The notes: generated by a model from the letters alone, not told the origin. Numbered from the stretch's first letter, positions 22,816 to 30,433 are shown. The stretch: DNA of 33,161 bases from Trachipleistophora hominis (GCA_000316135.1 JH993857.1:50236-83396); one strand, 5' to 3'. A program made the numbers and translations.

Positions 22816-23301
22816 TTAACACCGCCCCAAAGAAACTAATGGAAACAAATTTTTTCGGAGTAATACGACTATAAAGGATGAATATAATTGGAAAGGAATA
22901 TAAAATATGATTTTGTGATAAGAATTTACACTTCTAACCACATACGAAATTATTTCCTTAAACATACGTTTTAAAATAAAATTTACTTTAATTATATTAC
23001 ACGATACTATACCATAAAATGTACAATCCTCCACCGTAAAGCATCCCATTCCATATTAAAATGCCTTTCCTTCTCAATAAATGTTCTAAAAAGCTGTAGA
23101 GACTGTAGTTGCTTGCAATACGAGTTCATCGTTGTAAAATAGAAATGTGCACAAGAACAGATGTAAATAAAACGATAACGTTCCCTAACTAACAGATTAT
23201 CACATACATTCTTTACTTTACACTCTAAAATAATATCATTTAGCATCGATCACTTCATCATCTAAGACGCGAAACATAACCTGACCATGTTTAGCCAACA
23301 T
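22816..23301 (-). pseudogene. Possible broken gene downstream of RPS29
   Basis: Three successive minus-strand frames abut with small overlaps. A 21-codon frame from ATG 23301 (MLAKHGQVMFRVLDDEVIDA) ends at 23236. A 79-codon frame (23246 to 23007) holds IILECKVKNVCDNLLVRERY, YICSCAHFYFTTMNSYCKQL and LFRTFIEKERHFNMEWDALR. A 77-codon frame (23049 to 22816) is more hydrophobic. The first two read like one protein split by a shift near 23236-23246; the third may be unrelated. No family was recognised and no CCC/GGG start signal is evident. It lies about 55 bases beyond the RPS29 stop on the same strand. Confidence 0.3.
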
Positions 23302-23356
23302 AAACCATAAAACACTCTGATCGAGCAATAAAACCAGCGTAGATAATCAACCTGCT

Positions 23357-23554
23357 TTAATCGTAAATCTTAAAACCAATATCATTCGCATATTCCCTAA
23401 AACACCGCCTGCACATATTCAATCCGTATTTCCTGATAAGTCCGTTGTGAGTAAAACAAGATCGACAGCTTCTACTTCCCTTGCCGTATGCTTTTCTTTT
23501 AACTATAAATTTTGTCTTTAAATCTTCGTTGTATTTTATGACCTCAGTTCGCAT
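23357..23554 (-). CDS. RPS29: Small-subunit ribosomal protein uS14 (RPS29)
   Basis: Component of the 40S ribosomal subunit head. The 65-residue product ends with the conserved core [11 protein letters not shown], then [20 protein letters not shown] and DIGFKIYD. The four zinc ligands C30, C33, C48 and C51 are present. The N-terminus (about 21 residues before YGKG) is some nine residues longer than in human RPS29 and is not conserved; only one ATG is available. Upstream, on the coding strand, lie AAAATTTT and CACCCTTC within 30 bases of the ATG, the same arrangement as at RPS5 and RPL10. The GC-rich hairpin locus begins about 35 bases upstream. Identification is secure. Confidence 0.93.
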   Translation of the reverse strand: MRTEVIKYNEDLKTKFIVKRKAYGKGSRSCRSCFTHNGLIRKYGLNMCRRCFREYANDIGFKIYD

Positions 23555-23586
23555 GTTAAGAACAGAAGGGTGAAAATTTTTTCAGA
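23555..23586 (-). promoter_or_regulatory. AAAATTTT plus CCC start-site signal of RPS29
   Basis: On the minus strand the order is CTGAAAAAATTTTCACCC, then about 14 bases, then ATG. Microsporidian ribosomal protein genes are known to carry AAATTT-like and CCC-like signals close to the start. Confidence 0.6.
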
Positions 23587-23587
23587 A

Positions 23588-23940
23588 TTATGAGCGGCGC
23601 CCCGGCATACGGGAGAAAATGCCCATTCTGCGGGAGGGATATGAAAGGGAAACCGCATGGCATCTCCTATGGAGATCTGAACAATCGGCCGAACCTAGAT
23701 CAAGGTTCCTTGGCTGGATGTTAGGATGCCAGGAACTAAACATATATGAAAATCCCTGAGAAGAGGAATTCCTCGAATACTCCTGGGAGGGGGGTGTCAC
23801 GCAAGTCATGACTTGCGTGTTGAGGTCACTGCTGCGGTTGCAACATACCTTTCTGTTGTTATGATGGTGCGCGCGAGGCGGCGCACTAATTTCCTCCATG
23901 AACCAAAGGCCGGTAACCATGGTTGGTCTCAGCGGACCAG
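23588..23940. ncRNA. GC-rich, hairpin-packed locus; candidate structured RNA or fold-back element
   Basis: About half G+C in a genome that is otherwise around 30 percent. A series of inverted repeats is visible: ATCTCC-TAT-GGAGAT (23662-23676), GTTCC/GGAAC with TGGC/GCCA and one bulged T (23705-23736), GAGGAATTCCTC (23763-23774), a perfect 22-base palindrome CACGCAAGTCA/TGACTTGCGTG (23798-23819), CAACA/TGTTG (23841-23858), GTGCGC/GCGCAC with an 8-base loop (23867-23886), AACCATGGTT (23914-23923), and TGGTC/GACCA with a 6-base loop (23924-23939). A 110-codon minus-strand frame spans it (ATG 23920), but the composition (Ser, Arg, Cys, His, Pro) does not look like a protein of this organism. I could not match it to SRP RNA, RNase P RNA, 5S or snRNA signatures. 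The right end merges into a dispersed repeat copy. Calling it an RNA is inference. Confidence 0.3.
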
Positions 23941-24002
23941 AAGAGTGTGTTTAGTTAGATGATATGTTATAAGGTGATAATTAAACTAACTTTTAATAAA
24001 GG
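23891..24002 (-). repeat. Dispersed repeat family, copy joined to the GC-rich locus
   Basis: Read on the minus strand it gives CCTTTATTAAAAG, TTTAATTATCACCTTATAAC, CTAACTAAACACACTCTTCT, GGTCCGCTGAGACC and GGCCTTTGGTTCATGGAGG, matching 16950-17064 block by block. Beyond CATGG the similarity to the other copies ends and the hairpin-rich segment begins. Confidence 0.7.
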
Positions 24003-24009
24003 AAAAAAT

Positions 24010-24037
24010 GAGCGGCCGCTCTAAACCAAAATTTTGG
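24010..24037. repeat. Two adjacent 12-base perfect palindromes
   Basis: GAGCGGCCGCTC (24010-24021) is followed four bases later by CCAAAATTTTGG (24026-24037). The first is strikingly GC-rich for this genome and lies just outside the dispersed repeat copy. Confidence 0.6.
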
Positions 24038-24120
24038 ATTTGAAAGGGTTGGTAAAGGACGCTCAGCCTGCAATTAAATGAACCTTCAGGAAAAAAGGAT
24101 GTTCGGATCATTGGGCAGAC

Positions 24121-24413
24121 CTAGAATAGTAAAATACCGTAAATTTTTAAAAAAGAGATATAGAGATGATTCTGGGCACAGGAGTTAAGGGGGACTGGTG
24201 CACTAAAAGAAACCGGAATAGCCAATACAAACACGTCCTGGTCCTCATCATAATAATAAAAGGAAAGCGCTTGTTCTGCAATTTTACGCATTTGTTCTGC
24301 AATTACACTAAGAATGTGCAATCACATGAGGAATGCCCCTTTTCTTCCAAGGCCCCTCTCAATTGATTGTCTGTACCGGTAAGGTCTTTAAAAACGAACC
24401 AGAAATACGACAT
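24121..24413 (-). pseudogene. Possible broken gene, unidentified
   Basis: ATG 24411-24413 has a GGG block about 10 bases upstream (CACGGGCGGTCAGACC) and opens a 36-codon frame (MSYFWFVFKDLTGTDNQLRG, then ALEEKGHSSCDCTFLV) ending at TAA 24303. A second frame, starting next to that stop at 24321 and ending at 24121, continues with AEQMRKIAEQALSFYYYDED, then QDVFVLAIPVSFSAPVPLN. A 13-base element TTGTTCTGCAATT occurs twice at a 21-base period (24271 and 24292), encoding the AEQ repeat. A -1-type shift around 24305-24321 would join the frames, but there is no homopolymer there. The original frame is also open after its stop. No family was recognised; this may be a pseudogene or a gene with an unrecognised intron. 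Confidence 0.35.
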
Positions 24414-24463
24414 GGTCTGACCGCCCGTGTCATAAAAACGATAATTCATTAAACCATGCAGAT

Positions 24464-25054
24464 TTACCTATTAGACTTTGCAACTCTTTCAATCTCATCC
24501 CTCTTCTTGACCGCATACGAATTGGGCGATGCCTTTGCAGCAGCAATGAGCTCCTCAGCAATGCACTCAGCAAACGTTCTAACGTTCTTCATTGCCGATT
24601 CTCTAATGCCCCTTGACAAAAGGAACAGGGCGATGTTGAGCCTCCTGGTCGGAGATACATCAACCGATGTCCTCTTCATTGCACCACCACGACCAATACG
24701 TGCCGAGTCCTCCCTTGGCCCAGAGTTAATTATGGCATCGACAAACACCTGCAGCGGGTTCTGCCCCGTCAGAATGTGCACAATTGTGAATGCATCCTCC
24801 AGGCACCTCATGGCCAGCAGCTTCTTGCCGCTGTTCCTCCCCTTCTTCATCATATAACAGCAAAATCTCTCCGTGATAGGTATGCGGCTCTTCCCGTTGT
24901 ACTGCCGTTGCAACCTGCTGGCAGTGTGTGGCACGATGATGGTCGACTCAACGTTTATGAACGGCTTGAGCGTTATGTCGTTTACCTCTACGCCCTTGCA
25001 CGCGAATTTATTGAACAATTTGCACTCCGGCACTTCTTGTACAGCCCACGACAT
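24464..25054 (-). CDS. RPS5: Small-subunit ribosomal protein uS7 (RPS5)
   Basis: A 196-residue, full-length uS7 family protein of the 40S head that contacts the decoding region and E-site tRNA. Landmarks are PFINVESTIIVPHTASRLQR, then YGKSRI-like NGKSRIPITERFCCYMM, RNSGKKLLAMRCLEDAFTIV, HILTGQNPLQVFVDAI, the signature NSGPREDSARIGRGGAMKRT, VDVSPTRRLNIALFLLSRG, and the C-terminal SYAVKKRDEIERVAKSNR. The start ATG is directly preceded by CCCC. Base composition is close to half G+C, unlike the neighbouring spacers, as expected for a highly expressed gene. Frames seen on the opposite strand are its shadows. Identification is secure. Confidence 0.95.
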   Translation of the reverse strand: MSWAVQEVPECKLFNKFACKGVEVNDITLKPFINVESTIIVPHTASRLQRQYNGKSRIPITERFCCYMMKKGRNSGKKLLAMRCLEDAFTIVHILTGQNPLQVFVDAIINSGPREDSARIGRGGAMKRTSVDVSPTRRLNIALFLLSRGIRESAMKNVRTFAECIAEELIAAAKASPNSYAVKKRDEIERVAKSNR

Positions 25055-25082
25055 GGGGATGCGCTAAAATTTTTTAATTTCA
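25055..25082 (-). promoter_or_regulatory. AAAATTTT plus CCCC start-site signal of RPS5
   Basis: On the minus strand: AAATTAAAAAATTTTAGCGC, ATCCCC, ATG. The CCCC touches the start codon. Confidence 0.6.
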
Positions 25083-25970
25083 TGAAAATTGAACAGCAAG
25101 CGAAGGAACGAGAGGATACGAAAAATGAATCTACTGTCACTTGTACTAACGTATTAATGTGTATTAAAGAGAAGAGATGGAATGTACTAACGTATTGGTA
25201 ACATATGCTGTAAGAGAAGGGATAGAACGTATTAACGTGTATTATAAGGATAGAGTGTGCTGTGTAATCGTTCTTTAGTGTTATAGTGCAAATAACGATA
25301 AGATTGCCTTGCTTGTACCTGTGAATGCTGTAAAATAACACCTGATCAACTTTTTCGTGTATTTCTATCCAAGGACCCGTAATAAAAATGAAATGGTAAT
25401 TTTAATAATTTTCTAAAGACCTGTTCAATTAACATCTTAAAATATTAAACAAACACTCTTAGTGCACTGAACAACAGCCTTAAAGACTAAATCGTCATAG
25501 TTTAAGATTAACGAACAATACAAGTACATCATTGATACTCCGTGTATAGAACGTTGTCTTTCACAAGAAAGACTGGTCGTTGAACAGGTAATAACAAATG
25601 ATAAGGTTTAATTAAAGCATAGCATATTTTAACAACGTTGTCCTATAATACGTTTAATTATCAGGTCTACCTTTAAAATTACGATAAATTGTAATTTTAC
25701 TAATTTTCATTTCTTAGTGCTCATTTCAACCACAGCACGAGAGTAATTGTAACGTTTTTAAGAAATAATTCGTATTGGTGGTGTAAAAGACAATAAATTA
25801 TTGAACTGCTAAGTTTACAGGCTAAGCTGCACTAAACACAGATAATTACGTAGTAAATTTTAAATTGGCATTTAAAATATCAAACGTTTTATTTTTTCTT
25901 TCTTGTTTAAAAGATCGTTTTAAATAATTTCTAACACTATCCTCTCAATTTTTTACATCTCTCCCTGTAA
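25083..25970. other. A+T-rich spacer between divergent RPS5 and ORC4-like genes
   Basis: It contains one weak dispersed-repeat copy (25410-25480) and short imperfect direct repeats of GTACTAACGTATTAATGTG type at about 25143-25250. No gene is supported. Confidence 0.5.
25410..25480 (+). repeat. Dispersed repeat family, diverged copy
   Basis: TTCAATTAACATCTTAAAAT, then TAAACAAACACTCTTAGTGC and ACTGAAC align loosely with the TTTAATTATC...AAACACACTCTTCTGGTCCGCTGA part of the family. Confidence 0.35.
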
Positions 25971-26019
25971 ATGAACCACCCTTCGCAGGTAGAACAGAAT
26001 CACAGGCTAAATTATCGTA

Positions 26020-27663
26020 ATGAGAAGAAAGAGAATAACACTGAGTGTGAGGAAAAAAATAAAAGAAAATAAAAATACATCGTGTACGGTTGGATTACGG
26101 GCACAGAATAATAAGAAACGATTACTGGCACAGGCTAATACGGGTGAACAAGGCACAGAGAAACACGTAGAACAGACTGCTGGTGATATTCGTATTGTAG
26201 TACAGGATGGAGTGTTAAACTGCCAAGTAGCCGAGAATGATGAAAATAGGGATGAATGTAAGAGGAAGAGAGGGAGGATAGAACTTTCTTTAGGAAAGAG
26301 AAAGGAGAGCGTAAATAGAGACAACAAAGAAAATTTAAATGACGGAGGAAACGCAAGAAACCTGCAATTAACGAACAAGGACGCGCTCGTGAATGAGGAA
26401 ACGTGCAGGTCTGCCAATCAACAAGTGAATGCGGAACAAAACGTTTGTACAGGCGCTGCCTTTTCAGAGAAACCAAATTGCACTAGGAGGAGTAAAATGT
26501 GCGTAAAACTACCAAACGCAGGAAATACGCGTGTAAGATCCGTTAAGACGAGCGTTCGTCCTGTGGTTAGAATAAAATCGCGAACCAATTCTACGAAAAA
26601 TAACATTTTTGGCAACCGTACGGTTGGTCTAAGAATTAAAAATGTAAAACAGGAATTAGAAAATGAAGAGAAATTGGCGGTACGGACTGCTGAACGTGCA
26701 CTGAAAAAAGAAAAATTAAATGGACCAGCAGGTAAAACCGCTGTTGGACGGAGAAACGGCAGATTAAAGGATGGAATAGCTGAACAGCAGAATAAAACAG
26801 AAAATGGTTCTAATCAGAATGATATGCCAAATAAAACGAGCGGTAATACTTCGGAAGAATTACAACGAGGACAAATAAACGTAGGCACAGAATGGTCGGC
26901 CGATAAGAACGCCCTAGGCGAATTGTTGCCACGCACAATTATTGAGGATGTTATAGAGAAAGGATCAGATTTTGATGAAGTAGCACGAAAGGAGATAAAA
27001 GAGCAGTTTGCAGATCAAATGCAGACAATCGCCAGAATTGCACGCGAGGAGCACCACGCCCTTTTAATATTCATCGATCCGTACATCGAAAGTGTTATCA
27101 GGATGTTTATAAAAACGTGGTACCTAAAGGAACATGAGAGCGTACGTTTCGTGGACGTAGACCACGCCAGAAATGAAACGCTCTACTACGAATTAGAGGA
27201 TTGCACCAATTTTACGTTTCTTATTACGAGGAATGCGATGGCAATAGAACAAATGGAGAGAAGAATCCGTTCACGGTTCAACAACGTTAAAATATTCTTT
27301 GGTTACCTGAGGGGATGTAAAATGCCTGTGGATGCGATCAGAAACGTTTACCTGTCGTATAAGTACGAAATACCACGGTGCAATTTTTACGGTTTCTTAA
27401 AATTGTTTAAACCGCTGCATATCGCCATTATACTGTGCTGGATCAAAAAAGGCCTCAATAGAAACAAATTGGTGCATACAATGAAGGAATTTCTTTTTAA
27501 GGTAAATGAAATGAAAAATGTAAGTGACAAAGAAATTGTGGACGCGTTCTACGAGGTTGAAAGTACCAAAATAGTTAGAAGAAACAAAATTAACGGCGAT
27601 TACTACAAATTGATAGAATACGTAAAGAAAGAAATGCCGTTTTATCTGAAAAGGTTAATTTAA
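26020..27663 (+). CDS. ORC4-like protein: degenerate AAA+ segment and C-terminal winged helix
   Basis: 547 residues. Residues 1-310 are charged and low in complexity (Lys, Asn, Arg, Glu rich), probably disordered. From about 340 the protein is folded: ALLIFIDPY (347-355) sits where a Walker B strand would be, TFLITRNAMAIEQ follows, then ERRIRSRF (413-420), closely resembling the conserved ELLEKRVKSRF of ORC4. The C-terminal 100 residues (PLHIAIILCWIKKGLNRNKL, EFLFKVN, VDAFYEVESTKIVRR, YYKLIEYV) fit the winged-helix pattern of ORC4. No Walker A (GxxGxGKT) is present, so ATP binding is doubtful. If correct, it is a subunit of the origin recognition complex, binding origin DNA in the nucleus. 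An overlapping 33-codon frame from ATG 25971, with CCC six bases upstream, may be the true N-terminus (see findings). Assignment rests on short motifs and spacing, not on a search. Confidence 0.5.
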   Translation: MRRKRITLSVRKKIKENKNTSCTVGLRAQNNKKRLLAQANTGEQGTEKHVEQTAGDIRIVVQDGVLNCQVAENDENRDECKRKRGRIELSLGKRKESVNRDNKENLNDGGNARNLQLTNKDALVNEETCRSANQQVNAEQNVCTGAAFSEKPNCTRRSKMCVKLPNAGNTRVRSVKTSVRPVVRIKSRTNSTKNNIFGNRTVGLRIKNVKQELENEEKLAVRTAERALKKEKLNGPAGKTAVGRRNGRLKDGIAEQQNKTENGSNQNDMPNKTSGNTSEELQRGQINVGTEWSADKNALGELLPRTIIEDVIEKGSDFDEVARKEIKEQFADQMQTIARIAREEHHALLIFIDPYIESVIRMFIKTWYLKEHESVRFVDVDHARNETLYYELEDCTNFTFLITRNAMAIEQMERRIRSRFNNVKIFFGYLRGCKMPVDAIRNVYLSYKYEIPRCNFYGFLKLFKPLHIAIILCWIKKGLNRNKLVHTMKEFLFKVNEMKNVSDKEIVDAFYEVESTKIVRRNKINGDYYKLIEYVKKEMPFYLKRLI

Positions 27664-28175
27664 TGAGCATGTGCCATTTTATACGAATATTGCACTGATC
27701 ATGCTCATCAATGGTTGTTTAAGCGATGAGAGTGTTGTAGACCAAAATACATCATTAAAGCATTGTTATTCATTACACTGAGAAATATCATTATACTGAG
27801 AAATATTTTATTTTTAGTGTTATGACATTCTAAGGAGATAATTAAAACGACCTTTAGCTAAAAAAAGTGTTAGAACATCTAAAAGAAACTCCTTCTTTCG
27901 TAGTGATTGCAGAAAATTTCTTTTATTTCCTATGTAAGAATGAATATTTACCATCTCCTTCTATTTTACAGTGTGTGTAACGGTAATTTTCTTACTTTAA
28001 TTCATCTTCCTAGTAATCACCATAAAATATTATTATTATTTTATTTTTAATATTTTCTGTTAATCGTTACTCTTTTTATCACCAGCTGAGCTATTCTGTT
28101 TATTAAAATGAATAAAATATCATTTTTACAACTAAAGGTTAGTTTTACTAAAATAGTTTAATAATTACCTCTTCA
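27664..28175. other. A+T-rich spacer with repeat fragments
   Basis: It holds a partial dispersed-repeat copy (27830-27876). No gene is seen. Confidence 0.45.
27830..27876 (-). repeat. Dispersed repeat family, partial copy
   Basis: The minus strand reads GTTCTAACACTTTTTTTAGC, then TAAAGGTCGTTTTAATTATC and TCCTTAG, matching the A+T-rich leading part seen at 28461-28555 and 28336-28410. Confidence 0.4.
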
Positions 28176-28290
28176 ACTAAAGAATAGTTTAATCATCTCC
28201 TTCATACACATTTCTTAACCAAACACACTCTCCTGAGAAAGTATGTGTTAGCACGTTTCTTCGTTGTTATTTAGTTCATTCTATGAGACT
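28176..28290 (+). repeat. Dispersed repeat family copy
   Basis: TAGTTTAATCATCTCCTTCA, TACACATTTCTTAACCAAAC, ACACTCTCCTGAG, and further on TTAGTTCATTC correspond to the family blocks in order; the middle is diverged. Confidence 0.5.
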
Positions 28291-28335
28291 CGTCTGTTCT
28301 AAGAGGTCCATCTTTAATTAATTTATAATACAACA

Positions 28336-28410
28336 TATTATTAAAGTTTATTTTAATTATCTTCTTTATACACACCACCTAATCAAACACACCCTTCTGG
28401 TCTACGTATT
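28336..28410 (+). repeat. Dispersed repeat family copy
   Basis: TTTTAATTATCTTCTTTATA, CACACCACCTAATCAAACAC and ACCCTTCTGGTC match the family. It faces an inverted copy at 28461-28555, forming a head-to-head pair about 50 bases apart. Confidence 0.6.
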
Positions 28411-28460
28411 ATTTAGAAGTGTTTTCAACGACTTAGGGGTTAGAAAATTAATTATCAGCG

Positions 28461-28555
28461 GAGGATAGCATGAACTAAAGGGTTAGAAGGGTAGGTTAGA
28501 TTAGGTAGTGCGTGTGAAGAAGATAATTAAAAAGATTTTTAGTAAAAAATTTAAC
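28461..28555 (-). repeat. Dispersed repeat family copy, inverted
   Basis: The minus strand reads TTTTTACTAAAAATC, TTTTTAATTATCTTCTTCAC, ACGCACTACCTAATCTAACC, TACCCTTCT and TTTAGTTCATGC. Confidence 0.6.
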
Positions 28556-28708
28556 GGAGAATAGCATTTTCATTAAATATCGATCATAAATAACTGCTGA
28601 GCGTATTTTGAAGGGCGAAATTACATAATGTTGTATAATTTTTACTTCTTTCTGTATCTGATCACTAAGTCTGCAATTTATTCTTTTATTAATAATGATT
28701 GTTGTTTT

Positions 28709-28860
28709 ATTCATTCTCTATTCATTCTATTTAGTTTTAGTCATTCTATTAAGTCTTATTCATTCTTTATTCACTATACTAAATTTTAGTCATTCATAAT
28801 ACCTTTCGTAATACCTTTCGTAATACCCTCCACCATTCATTCATAATACCTTTCATAACC
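28709..28860. repeat. Imperfect short tandem repeats (ATTCATTCTAT and AATACCTTTCGT units)
   Basis: Units of the type TTATTCATTCTATT recur several times to about 28795, followed by repeated ATAATACCTTTCGTAATACC units up to 28860. The array lies directly upstream of the gene at 28901. Confidence 0.6.
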
Positions 28861-28900
28861 TTTTCCCTTAAATTCGTAGTTCTAAATGTGCCCATAACAA

Positions 28901-29140
28901 ATGACAGACAAAAATAAATTTCTACACAGAATAGTAGAAAGACTGCAAGAAATAGAAAAAGAATCAAGAAAGAATCTTACAGAAAAGGATATTGAAGAGG
29001 TAATGAATACGATCAGCAACAGATTACGTACAACGGAGCAAAAGGATAGGATGGTAGAGATGAACAACATTGGAGAGAGCTATGAAAGTAAAGTGGAAAA
29101 GCCTCGAGTGTTTAGCGATGAGTTTTTTAAGAAGTATTGA
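28901..29140 (+). CDS. 79-residue charged helical protein of unknown function
   Basis: The ATG is preceded nine bases upstream by CCC (GTGCCCATAACAA), the usual start signal here. The protein is almost entirely charged and helical, with heptad-like spacing in FLHRIVERLQEIEKESRKN, then EKDIEEVMNTISNRLRTTEQ, so a coiled coil is likely over residues 7-50. The C-terminal VFSDEFFKKY is a plausible short motif. There is no membrane segment. A small subunit of a larger complex is possible, but no family is recognised. The neighbouring repeats and the clean start signal support a real gene. Confidence 0.6.
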   Translation: MTDKNKFLHRIVERLQEIEKESRKNLTEKDIEEVMNTISNRLRTTEQKDRMVEMNNIGESYESKVEKPRVFSDEFFKKY

Positions 29141-29218
29141 AGGGGAAATAAAGATGAATCGTTTGTATCAACGTTGGCAGCATTACGTTTAAATAAAAGA
29201 GCGTGTCATACACCCGTT

Positions 29219-29285
29219 TTTTACTTAAACTCAGTTTAATTATCTTCTTCATGCACAATACCTAACCAAATATTATACACCCGGT
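29219..29285 (+). repeat. Dispersed repeat family, truncated copy
   Basis: TTTACTTAAACTCAG, TTTAATTATCTTCTTCATGC and ACAATACCTAACCAAA match the first half; the GC-rich second half is absent. Confidence 0.55.
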
Positions 29286-30240
29286 GTACAAGTAAAATAA
29301 CGTATTTCATGTTTGGGTGGTATACGATGCGGAACGTTAGGGATGATGCACAAGGAATAAAGTTTTAATGTAATTGCTGGTGTGCTATTCTTACGTAGCA
29401 TTAAATGAATCGTTTTCTTAAGTAATTTGAAAAGTTTGTAAAAACAAATAAAACACAAAATAAATTATTCTCTTTAGTAACTGCGGTAATTGTTCGTTAC
29501 TAATCAGTTATTAACCGTGAAAATGTCTCTAACCACGTACTGTTCGTTCGTATGCAGCTGCTCTAATCAATTATTAATCATGAAAATGTCTCTAACCACG
29601 TACATGAATAGTTCACGTTTAATTCGTTAGGTAAACAGAAAACTATTCATAACGCAAATTAAATTTGTTTAAACACGTAATACGTATGACCAGTACGTTA
29701 TTAGCAGCTTTTATTGCACGTTCTAATAGAATTATCTTGCTGTGGTAAATTAATTATAACTAACGATGATATAATGACATTGTCCTAACCGTTGATAACA
29801 GCTGATTGAATAAAACACTCGTTTTTAATATGAAAGAAATTTAAAAGAACGATAAATAACGCTCCTGCCGCCAAAACACTAAGATCCTCAATACTTTAAA
29901 AATCTATTCCTAATAGTATCTTAAGAATAGATTTTCTTAGTTTGTTTTGTTTAATCGTCCTTTTCGTCTTATATCAACGATAAGTAAATCTCATCTCTTA
30001 AATTACATTTTTTATTTATAATCCTCTACAAAACAGTGATCATCTAAAATTGTTCTGTTAAAGGATGTTAATCATTTAACCATCAACTATTAATTAAATA
30101 TTTCTTAAAAAGAGAAAAATTAACCACCAATCGTACACAACACTTAAAAACTGTGATAACGAACATTCACCGTGCTTAAGAAACGATGCGTTCTCCATTT
30201 TATACGTCTCAGTTAAAAATCTATTTTTATTAAATCTGCT
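29286..30240. other. A+T-rich spacer, no supported gene
   Basis: Besides the direct repeat at 29501-29603, only short frames are present (for example 61 codons at 29273-29458 on the minus strand), which look like noise. Confidence 0.5.
29501..29603. repeat. 40-base direct repeat, two copies at 63-base period
   Basis: TAATCAGTTATTAACCGTGA then AAATGTCTCTAACCACGTAC (29501-29540) recurs at 29564-29603 with about three mismatches, all in the first half. Confidence 0.85.
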
Positions 30241-30433
30241 GCTTTTATTAAAGAACAGTTTAACTATGGTCTTCATAATTATATCCAATCAGACACGTTC
30301 TTCTGGTCCGATGGACATATCCTTATCACAGGCCTTAGTTCATAGAACATTAAATATTACATCCAATCAGATACGTTCTTCTGGTCCGATGGACAGATCA
30401 TTGTCACCAGCCTTAGTTCATAGAACATTAAAT
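30241..30433 (+). repeat. Dispersed repeat family copy with a 78-base tandem duplication
   Basis: ATCCAATCAGACACGTTCTT, CTGGTCCGATGGACATATCC, CAGGCCTTAGTTCATAGAAC starts at 30283 and recurs from 30361, about 85-90 percent identical. The second half matches the CTTCTGGTCCGCTG...GGCCTTTGGTTCATGG part of the family. The tandem ends about 35 bases before the RPL10 start-site signal. Confidence 0.75.

Noticed and set aside
23588..23920. 110-codon minus-strand frame through the GC-rich locus
   Set aside because: Its amino acid make-up (Ser, Arg, Cys, Pro, His) is unlike the other proteins here and is better explained by GC-rich non-coding sequence with many palindromes.
23588..23940. SRP RNA or RNase P RNA
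   Set aside because: The SRP helix 8 AGCAG/GGNAR arrangement and the RNase P conserved regions could not be located on either strand.
23888..23945. Possible tRNA-like element in the repeat core (GGTCTCAGCGGACC)
   Set aside because: It resembles an A-box only loosely; no B-box, acceptor stem or T-run terminator could be found.
24456..25341. Several frames of 64-141 codons on both strands over and next to RPS5
   Set aside because: They are shadows of RPS5 or run from it into spacer without any start signal or domain.
26007..26615. Minus-strand frames of 65-136 codons opposite the ORC4-like N-terminus
   Set aside because: Ser/Phe/Leu-rich shadows of the Lys/Glu/Arg-rich sense frame.
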